Part shown: piece by piece, positions 1 through 15,000 of the stretch
Position numbering within the stretch: the stretch's first letter is position 1
How the letters are laid out: the number at the start of each line of letters is the position of its first letter
Assembly: GCA_902614055.1 (NCBI GenBank)
Contig: CACMJX010000001.1
Span: 62,001 to 126,000, forward strand
Reading direction: 5' to 3'
From: an uncultured Pelagibacteraceae bacterium
Lineage (GTDB): Bacteria > Pseudomonadota > Alphaproteobacteria > Pelagibacterales > Pelagibacteraceae
DNA: 64,000 bases
Made by a program: the position numbers and the translations under genes
The notes under the pieces: generated by a model
Databases searched by the model: none
Told to the model about the DNA's origin: nothing
Seen by the model: the letters and a program-made list of their open reading frames with translations, nothing else

Positions 1-340
1 CAATACCAATAAAAATGAATGGAAACGATTTATCGTCTCGTAAAAGTATATTGAATTTAGGTTTGTATTTTTTTATTAAGTTTGCCTCTAGGAGAAGTGC
101 CTCACTCTCATTTGAAGTACTTGTGATTTCAATTTTCCTTGTTTGAGATAGCATTCTCTCAGTTCTAATAATGTGATTTTTCTCTGAAACATAACTCTTT
201 AATCTGTTGGGTAAATTTTTTGCTTTACCAACATAAAGTATTACATTTTTTTCATTTAACATCCTGTATACACCAGGAAGTTTGGGTATAAGTGGTAGCT
301 CTTTTTTAATTGCCTCTTTGCCTATATCAGAACTTATCAT
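1..340 (-). CDS. uvrC: UvrC excinuclease subunit, N-terminal part (cut by window start)
   Basis: I translated this partial gene by hand; it is not in the ORF track. It starts at ATG 340-338 and runs off the left edge after about 113 residues. The product begins [13 protein letters not shown] and carries the GIY-YIG endonuclease core: LPGVYRM near residue 22 and [10 protein letters not shown] near residue 34. In UvrABC nucleotide excision repair this domain makes the 3' incision next to the lesion. The start overlaps the end of folB by 14 bases, so it is the last visible gene of the minus-strand unit that begins with uvrB. The family assignment is firm. The C-terminal half, including the 5'-incision domain, lies outside the window. 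Confidence 0.9.
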   Translation of the reverse strand, partial: MISSDIGKEAIKKELPLIPKLPGVYRMLNEKNVILYVGKAKNLPNRLKSYVSEKNHIIRTERMLSQTRKIEITSTSNESEALLLEANLIKKYKPKFNILLRDDKSFPFIFIGI

Positions 341-752
341 GACTTCTTTTTTTTGAAATTTGAATACCTACTGAAGAACAATCTTTCATAATTTCTAATT
401 TCTCAATTTGAAGGCTAATTTTATCAATTCTTTTATCTTTGAATAGCTCATCGAATACATCTTCCGCTAATGTTTCAAGAAAATTATAGTGTTTATTTTT
501 AACAAGTTTTTTTATTAATCTTACAATTTTTGAATAATTTACTATTGATTTTATATCCCTATCATTTGAAGGTTTTTTATCTTCGTAGTTTACTTCTAAA
601 TCAAATTTAATTTTTTGGGGAGCCTCTTTTTCAAAATCAAAATATCCAAGTTTCAAATTTAAAATAAGTTCTTTAATAAGTACTTTTTTTTCGTAATTGA
701 AAAGTTTTTTATTTTTATCTATCTTAACAATTTTTAAATTATTTCTTTTCAT
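327..752 (-). CDS. folB: Dihydroneopterin aldolase (FolB)
   Basis: 141 residues, slightly longer than the usual 115-125 because of a lysine-rich N-terminal extension. The FolB pattern is visible: [20 protein letters not shown] (cf. IGvxxxEREexQ...DL), then [12 protein letters not shown] and FLETLAEDV, then the C-terminal [11 protein letters not shown] strand. FolB converts dihydroneopterin to 6-hydroxymethyl-dihydropterin and glycolaldehyde in folate synthesis. It works in the cytoplasm as an oligomer. The ATG overlaps the TGA of the upstream hydrolase gene (ATGA), and its end overlaps uvrC, which points to translational coupling. A pteridine-reductase-like SDR two genes upstream fits a pterin role. 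Confidence 0.85.
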   Translation of the reverse strand: MKRNNLKIVKIDKNKKLFNYEKKVLIKELILNLKLGYFDFEKEAPQKIKFDLEVNYEDKKPSNDRDIKSIVNYSKIVRLIKKLVKNKHYNFLETLAEDVFDELFKDKRIDKISLQIEKLEIMKDCSSVGIQISKKRSHDKF

Positions 753-1669
753 ATTCTCGATTCTATATATTCTAATATAACTGGATTGTAATATTGAAAA
801 CAGGTTGCCTGATCCATACTATGTCCATCTTTAACTTTAAATTTATCTGATTTTTGTTTCCCTAATTTAAAACATTTTTTTCCATCAATTGTGTAATCTT
901 TAGATATCACGACTCTTTTCATGCCATCAATTTGATCCAACCAATCAGAAGTCAATCCTTCAAAAGGGTCTTTTGGATGAGTAAAAGCCAATAATGGAAC
1001 TTTTAAATTATTTAATATTTCATCATTATACTGTGCCCTTAATTCGTATTGTGCAGGTTTCTTTTCTTTAAATTTTGCCAAACCTGCATCTACTCCTAAT
1101 TTTGCTACCTTATACTTCTTGCTTAATCTATCAAAGCACGCTTGCATATAGGCTATTCCTCCTCCAGCTTTATCAGGATGTCTTGAAAAGAATAGTAGTG
1201 TTGTTAATCCACCGCAAGAATGTCCAGTGACAAATATTTGTTTTCTAGGAACACCAAAAGAAACGAGTTTTTCTATCAACTGTAAATTTTGTTCTACTCT
1301 TTTATCTAATTTTGACTTGCCCTCATATGGTTTTTTTGAAAACCACCACTTTTTTCCCATGTCACCTGCAATTTTATGCGCACACAAATTATAAAGCATG
1401 ATTTTTTTTCCATTTATTTCTTCATCTATTAATGAAACACGGTTTCTAATTTGGTCAATAGATGTACAAAAGTTTTGTTTTCCATCAAAATTACTTTGAC
1501 CATGATTATTGATTAAAATTATCTTATTATCTGGATCTTCAATTGTAGATAATTTTGTTACTTTAAATTTCTTTGATAAAAATCCGTCTTTCTTAATATT
1601 ATGACTGTCTGCTAATGAAGATGATATTGTCAGAATAAACACTGATAAAAATAAACATAAACTTTTCAT
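749..1669 (-). CDS. Exported alpha/beta-hydrolase-like protein of unknown substrate
   Basis: The ORF track starts at 1702, but the better start is ATG 1669. It follows a strong GGAGGGG ribosome site and gives a clean signal peptide ([20 protein letters not shown], 306 residues in all). The GHSCGG nucleophile elbow near residue 150 fits the GxSxG serine of alpha/beta hydrolases. AFTHPKDPFEG and the DGHSMDQ segment are plausible sites for the acidic residue and the histidine. It is inferred to be periplasmic or secreted. Its start overlaps the SDR stop (ATGA) and its stop overlaps the folB start (ATGA), so it sits inside a repair/pterin operon without an obvious functional link. I do not recognise the exact family and cannot name a substrate. 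Confidence 0.7.
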   Translation of the reverse strand: MKSLCLFLSVFILTISSSLADSHNIKKDGFLSKKFKVTKLSTIEDPDNKIILINNHGQSNFDGKQNFCTSIDQIRNRVSLIDEEINGKKIMLYNLCAHKIAGDMGKKWWFSKKPYEGKSKLDKRVEQNLQLIEKLVSFGVPRKQIFVTGHSCGGLTTLLFFSRHPDKAGGGIAYMQACFDRLSKKYKVAKLGVDAGLAKFKEKKPAQYELRAQYNDEILNNLKVPLLAFTHPKDPFEGLTSDWLDQIDGMKRVVISKDYTIDGKKCFKLGKQKSDKFKVKDGHSMDQATCFQYYNPVILEYIESRI

Positions 1670-2402
1670 TCTTTCCCCTCCATTATATCTGGAGTTTGCC
1701 AATTTAAGCTTTGTCCACTATCAATAGCTAAGACTTGTCCTGTAATAGATATATTTTTTATAAAAAAATCAACTGCATTGCATACTTGGTCAACATCTAC
1801 TTGTCTCTTTAGAGGTGTAGCCATGTATTGTTTTTTAAAATGCTTTTCACTTTGTCTCTTATTTTTAATTGTAGGACCAGGTGCAATTCCATTAACTCTT
1901 ATATTTGGTGCTAAGCTCATTGCACTAGTCTTGGTTAAAGTATAAAGACCTGTTTTACTGATAGTATAAGAAAAAAAGTATGGTGTTAGTTTAAATACTC
2001 TTTGATCAATTATATTAATGATATTGTTATTTTTTGCTCTAATATTTTTAGCAAATTCTTTAGATAGAAGAGCAGGTGTTCTTAAATTAGTTCTTAAGTG
2101 ATACCCCCAACTATCAGTTGTAAAATTCTCTAATTTATCGTTTTCAAAAAGTGATGCATTATTTATTAGACAGTCAAAATATTTAAGTTTATTTTTTGCA
2201 AACTTAATAATTTTATTTACATCTTTTTCTATACTTAGATCCCCTTTGACTAAATAAACTTTTGTACCATTTTGTGATAGTTCTTTTTTAAGATTTTCTG
2301 CCTTTATTTTCGATTTATTAAAATGAATAACAATTTCTATTCCTTTGCCAGAAAGCTTTCTAGCTATAGCAGCTCCAATTCTTGTAGCTCCACCTGTAAT
2401 AA

Positions 2403-2421
<19 letters not shown>
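1666..2421 (-). CDS. Short-chain dehydrogenase/reductase, pteridine-reductase (FolM)-like
   Basis: 251 residues, a normal classical SDR length. Visible motifs are the nucleotide-binding [13 protein letters not shown] (TGxxxxIG type, with an Arg often seen in NADPH-preferring pteridine reductases), the structural INNAS, the catalytic SYTISK (YxxxK), and NGIAPGP after it. Known FolM/PTR1-type SDRs reduce dihydropterin or dihydromonapterin, and the nearby folB makes this role likely. That is an inference from motif plus context; a generic SDR role cannot be excluded. It overlaps the uvrB end by 19 bases. The start ATG lies in uvrB coding sequence, consistent with a translationally coupled operon. 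Confidence 0.75.
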
Positions 2422-6812
<4,391 letters not shown>

Positions 6813-6823
6813 TTATATAAAAT

Positions 6824-7207
6824 TTATTTAGTTTTCTTCTTTTTTTCTAAACCAAATAATGGAGAGTTTCTGAACCGTAAAACAAGAATTGCAATAGCTA
6901 TTAAAACAATAGCGCCAGCTTCATATAATAACACCTCTGGATTAATGGATTTGCCTTGTAAAATTATAAATCTAGAAAGAGCAGTAATCGCGATAAACAA
7001 TGGAAGTGTAATTTGAATAGATTGACTTTCCCAAAATACTCTTACCATCGCAAGTACCTCCAAGTATAGAAAAAGCAACAATAAATCAGCTAGCGTAACT
7101 GTTTGAATAGATATCATTTGATAAACTTCCATACCAAATGCAATTATCGTTGCCACAAGAATTATCACTAAGGCTAATAATTGTATCTGCTTTACAATAT
7201 TTTCCAT
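6824..7207 (-). CDS. PsiE-family (phosphate-starvation-inducible E-like) membrane protein
   Basis: 127 residues with four hydrophobic segments at about 8-28, 38-58, 65-85 and 90-110, and a lysine-rich tail (LEKKKKTK). The FLYLEVLAMVRVFWES region and the four-helix layout match the PsiE family, small inner-membrane proteins without a known biochemical role. In E. coli psiE responds to phosphate starvation, but I see no clear Pho box here, so the name should not be read as regulation. It lies 24 bases after trxB and 11 bases before the epimerase gene, so the three are probably co-transcribed. Confidence 0.72.
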   Translation of the reverse strand: MENIVKQIQLLALVIILVATIIAFGMEVYQMISIQTVTLADLLLLFLYLEVLAMVRVFWESQSIQITLPLFIAITALSRFIILQGKSINPEVLLYEAGAIVLIAIAILVLRFRNSPLFGLEKKKKTK

Positions 7208-7231
7208 TTCTCCCTTATAGATGATATTTAA

Positions 7232-8179
7232 CTAATTTGAAGCCAAATATTTTTCAGCTTCTAACGCAGCCATACAGCCCATTCCTGCTGCAGTTACAGC
7301 TTGTCGATAAATTTTATCTTTGACATCTCCAGCAGCATAAACACCTGGAACATTTGTCTCTGTAGAATCACTTTTTGTAATTAGATAACCTGTATTATCC
7401 ATTTCTAATTGATCTTTAAATAGTGAAGTAGCAGGGTCATGACCAATAGCAATAAATAAACCATCAATTTTTAACTCTGACATTTCGTTAGTTTTAATAT
7501 TTTTGATTTTTAAACCTTTTACATTTTTTGGTTCTTCATCGCCTATTACTTCTTCAACAACCGAGTCCCAGATAATTTCAATTTTTTTGTTTTCCATTAA
7601 TTTTTTTTGCAAAAGTTTTTCTGCTCTTAGTTCATTTCTTCTGTGAATTAACTGTACTTTTGAGGCAAATTTTGTAAGAAACATTGCTTCCTCAACTGCT
7701 GCATTACCACCACCAACTACTGCAACTGTTTTATCTTTAAAAAAGAAACCATCGCATGTTGCACATGCCGAGACTCCAAATCCTTTAAATTTTTCTTCAG
7801 ACTCAATATTTAACCATCTTGCTTGTGCACCTGTTGAAATTATAATTGAGTCTGCAGTATATTTTTGCCCACCATCGCCTATTGCTTCAAAAGGTTTAGA
7901 TTTTAAATTTACAGATTGTATATGATCTTCAACTAAATCTGTTCCCACTGCTTTTGCTTGCTCTCTCATTTGTTCCATTAGCCATGGTCCTTGTATTACA
8001 TCAGCAAATCCTGGATAGTTTTCAACATCAGTTGTAATTGTAAGTTGACCGCCTGGTTGCATACCTGCAACTAACATTGGTTTCAGCATTGCTCTTGCAG
8101 CATAAACAGCTGCAGTGTAACCTGCTGGACCAGATCCAATTATTAACACTTTTGTATGTTTAGTTGGTTTTTCACTCAT
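7232..8179 (-). CDS. trxB: Thioredoxin reductase
   Basis: 315 residues, standard for low-molecular-weight bacterial TrxB. FAD-binding IIGSGPAGYTAAVYAAR is near residue 14, the redox disulfide CATCDG near 138, NADPH-binding VGGGNAAVEEA near 155 with HRRNE, and the C-terminal FAD motif GVYAAGDV near 280. It passes electrons from NADPH to thioredoxin in the cytoplasm. Unlike the TrxR-like protein at 57393, this one keeps the CxxC active site, so it is the true thioredoxin reductase. It is first in a minus unit and is divergent from the ELM1-family gene with only 20 bases between the starts. Confidence 0.96.
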   Translation of the reverse strand: MSEKPTKHTKVLIIGSGPAGYTAAVYAARAMLKPMLVAGMQPGGQLTITTDVENYPGFADVIQGPWLMEQMREQAKAVGTDLVEDHIQSVNLKSKPFEAIGDGGQKYTADSIIISTGAQARWLNIESEEKFKGFGVSACATCDGFFFKDKTVAVVGGGNAAVEEAMFLTKFASKVQLIHRRNELRAEKLLQKKLMENKKIEIIWDSVVEEVIGDEEPKNVKGLKIKNIKTNEMSELKIDGLFIAIGHDPATSLFKDQLEMDNTGYLITKSDSTETNVPGVYAAGDVKDKIYRQAVTAAGMGCMAALEAEKYLASN

Positions 8180-8199
8180 AGAGGTCTATATAGTTAATA

Positions 8200-9144
8200 A
8201 TGAGCAAATTAAAAGGTATTTTATTGACCGAGGGTATGCACGGAATGCTGAGCCAGGTTGAAGGCTTAGCTAAAGCTTTGGATATAGATTTTACTCACCA
8301 TAAGGTTGAACTAAATAATTTATGGAAGTTAATTCCACCAAAATTTACGCCAATTTCTCAAAGAGTTTATAAAAAAATTAATCAATCAGATTATGATTTA
8401 ATTATATCTTGTGGAAGAAAAAGTATAATTCCATCTATTCATTTGAAAAGTATTTCAAATAAAAAAGTCTCTAATATTCATATTCAAGACCCAAAAATAA
8501 ACTTTAATTACTTTGATTTTATAGTTGCACCAGAGCATGATGGAATTAATGGATCTAATGTTATTACTACAAAAGGAGCTCTCCATTACCTTTCAGAAGA
8601 TGAAATATTAGAGAGTAAGGATTATCTAAACGCTTTCATAAAAAAAGACCATAGAAAAATTTGGTGTTTAATAATGGGTGGACCAACAAAATATTACGAC
8701 TATTCAACTAAGAATATGAAACATATTTTTTCAATTTTTTATAAACTTTTAAAAAAACATGATTTTCAAATTGTTGTTATCCCATCAATGAGAACACCAT
8801 TAAATACTATTCATTATGCAAAAGAATTTTTTGGTGAAAATCATACAGTTATAATGAATGTTGATAAAAAAGCTTACTTATCTGCGTTGGCTATATCTGA
8901 GAATATAATAGTAACTTGCGACTCTAGTTCAATGATTTCTGAGGCCGCCTTAACTGGTAAACCTGTTTATATTGCAAACATTTTACCCAGAAAAAATGAT
9001 ATAAGATTTCAAAGATTTAGAAATTTATTTAGAGAATTAAATATCACTAGAAATCTTGGAGAAGAAATAGAAACCTGGACCTATGAAAAACTTGACGAAA
9101 CTAATAGGGTTGCGAAAATTATTAAAGAGAAAATAAATAATTGA
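8200..9144 (+). CDS. ELM1-family protein (DUF1022, GT-B-like fold)
   Basis: 314 residues. The sequence follows the ELM1/DUF1022 family: ILLTEGMHGMLSQVEGLAKAL at the start, SCGRKSIIPS near 68, IHIQDPKINFNYFDFIVAPEHDG near 94, LIMGGPTK near 158, and the nucleotide-sugar-site-like VTCDSSSMISEAALTGKPV near 245. In plants ELM1 takes part in mitochondrial fission. The bacterial members look like GT-B glycosyltransferases of unknown substrate. No signal peptide or membrane helix is evident. The stop codon overlaps the start of the next gene (TGATG), so the two are almost certainly translated together. A role in modifying a surface glycan is only a guess. Confidence 0.82.
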   Translation: MSKLKGILLTEGMHGMLSQVEGLAKALDIDFTHHKVELNNLWKLIPPKFTPISQRVYKKINQSDYDLIISCGRKSIIPSIHLKSISNKKVSNIHIQDPKINFNYFDFIVAPEHDGINGSNVITTKGALHYLSEDEILESKDYLNAFIKKDHRKIWCLIMGGPTKYYDYSTKNMKHIFSIFYKLLKKHDFQIVVIPSMRTPLNTIHYAKEFFGENHTVIMNVDKKAYLSALAISENIIVTCDSSSMISEAALTGKPVYIANILPRKNDIRFQRFRNLFRELNITRNLGEEIETWTYEKLDETNRVAKIIKEKINN

Positions 9145-9809
9145 TGTCCTATTTAAATTCGATAATTAATAATTCAAAAAAATTTGATAGTCCATTTGTA
9201 CATTGGGAATTAAATAAACCCCTCACTGATATTCAAATAAATGAGATAATAACAGCAGATATTTCTGATCCTTCAAAACATAATCTTAATTACGACGGCA
9301 CTAGAGCAATTGATGGAGGAGAAGGAAAATTTAGAGAAGGAATTTCAGATGGAGGTAAGGCCTTAAAATTTAGATGTTTTGTAACTAAGGAAAATTCAAA
9401 TGAATTCCCTGGACTTACCAATCTAATTAAAGAACTTCAGAGTAAAAAAACTTATCAAAAAATATCAGAATTAATCAATAAAGATTTATCAAGTTCATAT
9501 GTGAGAGTCGAAGTAATTTGTGATCGAGAAGGTTTCTGGTTAAAACCACATTGTGATATCAAAGAGAAACTTATGTCTTGTTTACTATTTGTAAATAAAC
9601 ATAATGAAAGTGAGGATTTGGGAACAGATTTTTATGATAATAATTTAAAACTCATAAAAACATTGCCTTATAAAGATAATTATGGATATTTTTTTTCAAG
9701 TGGTCCTGATACTTGGCATGGGATGGAAAAAAAAGAAATAATCAAAGAGAGAAGATGTTTACAAGTAAATTATGTTACTTTTGAAACAGATTGGAAAGTA
9801 GATAATTAA
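9144..9809 (+). CDS. 2-oxoglutarate/Fe(II)-dependent oxygenase-like protein
   Basis: The ORF track uses TTG 9141; ATG 9144, overlapping the upstream stop as TGATG, is more likely (221 residues). The C-terminal half shows the metal-binding facial triad of 2OG-Fe(II) dioxygenases: PHCDI (HxD) near residue 136 and WHGMEKK near 193, followed by ERRCLQVNYV, whose Arg is placed to bind the 2-oxoglutarate carboxylate. Such enzymes hydroxylate proteins, sugars or small molecules; the substrate is unknown. Tight coupling to the ELM1-family gene suggests both act on the same molecule. Its end overlaps the convergent Anbu gene by 4 bases. Confidence 0.75.
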   Translation: MSYLNSIINNSKKFDSPFVHWELNKPLTDIQINEIITADISDPSKHNLNYDGTRAIDGGEGKFREGISDGGKALKFRCFVTKENSNEFPGLTNLIKELQSKKTYQKISELINKDLSSSYVRVEVICDREGFWLKPHCDIKEKLMSCLLFVNKHNESEDLGTDFYDNNLKLIKTLPYKDNYGYFFSSGPDTWHGMEKKEIIKERRCLQVNYVTFETDWKVDN

Positions 9810-10531
9810 TTTTCCCAATCGAACCTTGGAAATGTATCAAAAACTTTAAAAATCCCCTCAGACCAGGTATTACAAACTTTCGAATAATCCTCATCATTTA
9901 AACTTAAACATTTTAAAGAAGCTAATTTATTTTCATCTTTTTTATATATGGCAAAATCTATTGGTGGGCCCACAGTAAGGTCACTTTTTAATGTTGAGTC
10001 CATTGAAATCAAAGCACACCTAGATGCATCTCCAATTGAAACATTCGGTTTTATAACTCTATCAAGTATTGGTTTTCCATATTTAACTTCTCCAATAACA
10101 AGATAGGGTTTACTGTCTGCTGGTCGTATATAATTTCCTTGTGGGTAAATCAAATACAACTCTGGCCTTTGACCTTTAATTTGTCCACCAATTATAAAAG
10201 TAGAACCTAGAAGCACATTATCAGTGTTAATTCCCTGAGGAGATGAATGTTCTATGTTTAATGAACCTACATAAGAAGCTATTTGTTCAAAATCTTTGCA
10301 AGTATTTAAATTCATTATTCCAGATGAACTACCTAAATCTTTTTCGATTGATTTATAGACTGCCTGTGATGTTCCTAAATTTCCTGATGTAACAATTACT
10401 ATTGTTCTATCCCCAACATCATGTGTAAACATTTTAGAATATATATTTACGTTATCTAAACCAGCGTTAGTCCTAGAGTCTGATGCAAATACTAATCCTT
10501 CGTTTGTTTTAATTCCTATACAATATGTCAT
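9806..10531 (-). CDS. Anbu (ancestral beta subunit) proteasome-like peptidase
   Basis: 241 residues from ATG 10531. The ORF track begins six bases earlier at a TTG, but Anbu starts with Met-Thr, and MTYCIGIKTNEGLVFASDSR places the candidate Thr2 nucleophile exactly there. The SDSRTNAG and IYSKMF segments match the Ntn-hydrolase fold of proteasome beta and HslV relatives. Anbu forms ring- or helix-like homo-oligomers; its in vivo substrates are unknown. Family genes are usually neighbours of a circularly permuted ATP-grasp protein, an alpha-E domain protein and a transglutaminase-like protease. Here the ATP-grasp gene lies divergently next door and the other two are not in this neighbourhood. 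Confidence 0.9.
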   Translation of the reverse strand: MTYCIGIKTNEGLVFASDSRTNAGLDNVNIYSKMFTHDVGDRTIVIVTSGNLGTSQAVYKSIEKDLGSSSGIMNLNTCKDFEQIASYVGSLNIEHSSPQGINTDNVLLGSTFIIGGQIKGQRPELYLIYPQGNYIRPADSKPYLVIGEVKYGKPILDRVIKPNVSIGDASRCALISMDSTLKSDLTVGPPIDFAIYKKDENKLASLKCLSLNDEDYSKVCNTWSEGIFKVFDTFPRFDWEN

Positions 10532-10638
10532 GACCAATTCTTATTTAAAAAAGCCATATTTTTCAAACCTTTTATGTCATAGCTGATATTTAATTTTAGC
10601 ATTTGTTTTGCAAATTTATTTAATAAAAAATCTTAAAT

Positions 10639-12084
10639 ATGGTTACTTCGTTTTGGAAAAACTACGATGCTAAATCCGCTTATGATGGATATTTAACGGA
10701 GGATAATAAGCTCAGAAAACACGCAAGAATAATGTCTGGTATTTTAGAAAGACATGGAACTAAAAAACTTCAAGAAATTGAAAAAAATTGTCAAAGTACG
10801 ATAAGTGCTAGAGGAATAAATTTTAGAGTTTATGCGGCAAACAATAGAGCTGAGGAAAAAAAATGGCCATTAGATATTATTCCTCGAATAATTCCTAAGA
10901 CACAATGGAATAAAATTTCTAGAGGCTTAGTTCAAAGGGTAAAAGCATTAAACCTGTTTATTGATGATGTCTATAATAAGAAAAAAATTTTTAAAGATAA
11001 AATTGTACCAAAAGACTTAATTTTTAACTCACCATATTATCTTAAAGAATGTGATGGAATATCTCCAAAGTTTAAAGCGTGGGCTAATATCTCAGGTGTA
11101 GATTTAATTAGGAATATAAATGGAGAATATTTAGTTCTTGAAGATAATTTACGTGTCCCATCTGGAGTTTCTTATATGTTAGAAAACAGAATGGTGATGC
11201 GTGATGTATTTCCAGAATTATTTACAAGATATAAGGTTGCATCCGTTCATCAATATTCAAATAAACTTTATCAAAGCATGATCGAGTGTATACCAAAAAA
11301 AACTGATAACCCTCATATGGTAGTTTTAACCCCTGGAATTTATAATTCAGCATATTTTGAACATTCCTTTTTAGCTGAGCAAATGGGCATAGCTTTAGTT
11401 GAGGGTAAAGATTTATTCGTTGAAAATGATTATGTTTATATGAAAACAGTTAAAGGAAAATTAAAAGTTGATTGTATTTACAGAAGATTAGATGACACGT
11501 TTCTTGACCCTAAGGTATTTAATAAAAATTCGTTAATCGGTGTCCCTGGTTTGTTTAAATGTTGGAAAAAAGGGAACGTCGGAATAATTAATGCACTTGG
11601 AACCGGTGTAGCTGATGATAAGGCGGTTTACTCTTATGTGAATAAAATGATCGTCTATTATTTAGGTGAACAACCAATATTAAACCAAGTTGAAACATTT
11701 CTTTGCGAAGATAAGGTTCATCGACAGCATGTAATTGAAAATATTTCAAAATTAGTAGTCAAACCTGCAAATGCTTCTGGAGGTTATGGAATAATGATAG
11801 GACCTAAGGCCCCCAAAAAAGAGAGAGAAGAAGTTATAAAGAAAATTAAAAAAAATCCTAGAGATTTTGTGGCACAACCTTTAGAGATATTATCCACAAC
11901 ACCAACTATATCAGAAAATGGAATTGAGCCAAGACATTTGGATTTAAGACCTTTTGTATTAAATGGTAAATCAACTTATGTAACAACAGGTGGACTAACA
12001 AGAGTTGCATTGAGAAAAGGAAGCACTATAGTTAATAGCTCACAAGGTGGAGGATCTAAAGATACTATGGTCGTCGATACCTAA
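10639..12084 (+). CDS. Circularly permuted ATP-grasp protein (DUF404/DUF407 type)
   Basis: 481 residues. Recognisable parts are RGINFRVYA near 52, the long [11 protein letters not shown] segment, [19 protein letters not shown] near 170, and late ATP-grasp-like pieces [15 protein letters not shown] near 377 and DLRPFVLNG near 435. This family is predicted to form peptide or amide bonds using ATP and typically accompanies Anbu, as here (starts about 107 bases apart, divergent). The product and acceptor are unknown; a peptide tag or small peptide-like compound has been proposed for such clusters in general. It ends 4 bases into the convergent carB gene. No membrane segment is seen. Confidence 0.85.
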   Translation: MVTSFWKNYDAKSAYDGYLTEDNKLRKHARIMSGILERHGTKKLQEIEKNCQSTISARGINFRVYAANNRAEEKKWPLDIIPRIIPKTQWNKISRGLVQRVKALNLFIDDVYNKKKIFKDKIVPKDLIFNSPYYLKECDGISPKFKAWANISGVDLIRNINGEYLVLEDNLRVPSGVSYMLENRMVMRDVFPELFTRYKVASVHQYSNKLYQSMIECIPKKTDNPHMVVLTPGIYNSAYFEHSFLAEQMGIALVEGKDLFVENDYVYMKTVKGKLKVDCIYRRLDDTFLDPKVFNKNSLIGVPGLFKCWKKGNVGIINALGTGVADDKAVYSYVNKMIVYYLGEQPILNQVETFLCEDKVHRQHVIENISKLVVKPANASGGYGIMIGPKAPKKEREEVIKKIKKNPRDFVAQPLEILSTTPTISENGIEPRHLDLRPFVLNGKSTYVTTGGLTRVALRKGSTIVNSSQGGGSKDTMVVDT

Positions 12085-15000
12085 TTTTCTTGGAGTGCTT
12101 TAACTCTAATTTTCTTTGTTTTAAGAGAGTTTATTGCTTCCAAAAAAGAGTATGCGGTTGACATGTTAGTACAATAAGGAATTTTATTTGCTAAAGTTCC
12201 TCGTCTTAAAGCTACAGCATCATTAATTCTGCTTTCACTATTTCCACCACCTGTATTTATAACTAAAGCAATTTTTTTAGAATTTAAAACATCAACTATA
12301 TGTGGTTTACCACTACTTACTTTGTTGATTTTTCTACATTTCATTCCATTTTTTTTTAAGATATCTGCAGTTCCACTTGTAGCTGATAAAGTAAATCCAA
12401 GTTTTGTTAATCTTTGAGCAACACCAATAATCTCTTGTTTGTGGGAGTCTTTAACTGATAAAAATGCCAAACCTTTGGTAGGCAATGAGTTTGCTGCTGC
12501 AATTTGACTTTTAGCGATTGCCATTCCAAAATCATCATCAAATCCCATCACTTCACCTGTTGATTTCATCTCTGGTCCAAGTAATAGATCACTATCTGGG
12601 AATTTGTTAAATGGAAATACAGCTTCTTTAACAGCAAATTTTTTATTTGTTTTATATTTTAACTTATATTTTGAAAGTTTTTCACCTGCCATTATTCTTG
12701 ATGCAATTTTGGCCAATGGAATCCCATTAGCTTTCGATACAAATGGAACTGTTCTGCTTGCTCTTGGATTTACTTCTATAACAAATATTTCATCTTTTTT
12801 AATTGCAAATTGAATATTTAAAAGTCCTTTAACTTTTAATGCTAAAGCTAATTTTCTCGTTTGTATTTTAATTTCTTTTAAAATATTATCTTTGATAGAA
12901 ACTGGAGGTAGACAACAAGCAGAGTCTCCAGAATGTACTCCCGCTTCTTCAATGTGCTGCATAATACCAGCAACATAAACATCTTTACCGTCAGAGATAG
13001 CATCCACATCAACTTCCATAGCGTGATCTATAAATTTATCGATTAAAATAGGATTTTGTTCTGAAGCTTTAAAAGCCTCATTAATAAACTTTTTAAGTTG
13101 GCTTTTATCATGAACAATTTCCATTGCTCTTCCACCTAAAACATATGAAGGTCTAACAACAACAGGCAGTCCGATTTGTTCACTTATTTTAATTGCTTGA
13201 TCAAATTTGTTAGCAATTCCACTTTCTGCTTGTTTTAAATTTAATTTAATTAATAGATCTCTAAATCTATCTCTGTCCTCTGCAAGATCAATGGAAGTAT
13301 ATTGAGTACCAAGTATTGGTAGCTCATTCTCGTGTAAAAATTTTGCTAATTTAATAGGAGTTTGGCCTCCAAATTGAGCAATAATCCCTATAAGATTTCC
13401 CTTTGATTTTTCTTTTAGAATAATATTTTGAACATATTCCTCAACCAGTGGCTCAAAATATAGTCTATCGCTGGTGTCATAGTCTGTTGACACTGTTTCA
13501 GGGTTACAATTAACCATTATTGTTTCAAATCCAGCTTCTTTAAGAGAAAAGCTTGCCTGACAACAACAATAATCAAACTCTATACCTTGTCCAATTCTAT
13601 TTGGACCCCCTCCAAGTATTATTATTTTTTTCTTATTGCTAGGATTTGACTCACACTCTGTATTTAATGAAAAATTTCTTTGGTATGTGGAGTACATATA
13701 TGGAGTAAAGGATTTAAATTCCGCTGCACAAGTATCTACCTTTTTAAATACAGGTAAAACTTTTAGCGCAACCCTTTTAGATCTAACAATTTGTTCTTTT
13801 ATTCCAGTGATCTTCGATAACTTTTTATCTGAGAAGCCAATAGATTTTATTCTATTAAATCCATTATATGTTTTAGGTAAACCTTTCTTTTTTATATTTT
13901 TTTCTTCATCTACGAGATCCTTAATTTGACTTAAAAACCAAGGATCAACATTTGATAATTTATATATTTTGTCTAAAGAAATATTTTTTCTAAAAGCTTC
14001 AGCAATTAATAATAGTCTATTTGGAATATTAACTTTTAAATTTTTTATAATATCTTTTCTTGAGTAGTTAAAAAAATTATCCAATCCAGAAAGTCCAGTT
14101 TCTAAAGATACCAAAGCTTTTTGAAAAGATTCTTTGAAATTTCTTCCAATTGCCATTGCCTCACCAACAGATCTCATTGAAGTTCCAAGCATTGCTTTAG
14201 TATCTGAAAACTTTTCAAATGTAAATCTTGGTATTTTTGTAACAACATAATCAATTGTTGGTTCAAATGAAGCTGGAGTTACTTTTGTAATTTCGTTTTT
14301 TAATTCATCTAAAGTGTATCCCACTGCAAGTTTAGCTGCTACTTTAGCGATTGGGAAACCCGTTGCTTTTGATGCAAGAGCAGAGGACCTTGATACTCTT
14401 GGATTCATTTCTATTATAACCATTCTTCCATTTCTTGGATTTATTGCAAACTGAACATTTGATCCACCAGTTTCAACTCCAATTTTTCTTAAGCAGGCAA
14501 TAGATGCATTTCTCATGACCTGGTATTCTTTATCGGTTAAGGTTAATGCAGGAGCAACTGTGATAGAATCCCCAGTATGGATTCCCATTGGATCGACATT
14601 CTCTATTGAACAAATTATTATACAGTTATCCTTTTTGTCTCTTACAACCTCCATTTCAAATTCTTTCCAGCCTTCCAATGACTCTTCGATTAAAACCTGA
14701 TTTTGAGGGGACTCATTCATCCCAGTTTTGACAAGTTTAAAGAAATCCTTTTTGTTTTTAGCGATTCCCCCTCCCAAACCACCCAAAGTAAAAGATGGTC
14801 TAATTATTGCTGGTAATCCTATCTCCTTCAAACATTTAGCTGCATCTTTAAAGTGATTTATAATTCTTGATTTTGGCAGATCTAAACCAATGTCAGACAT
14901 ATTTTTTCTAAATTTTTTACGATCTTCAGCATTTTCAATTGCCTTAGACTTTGCACCTATCAATTCGATTTTGTATTTTTTAAGTAGTCCAGCTTTTTCA

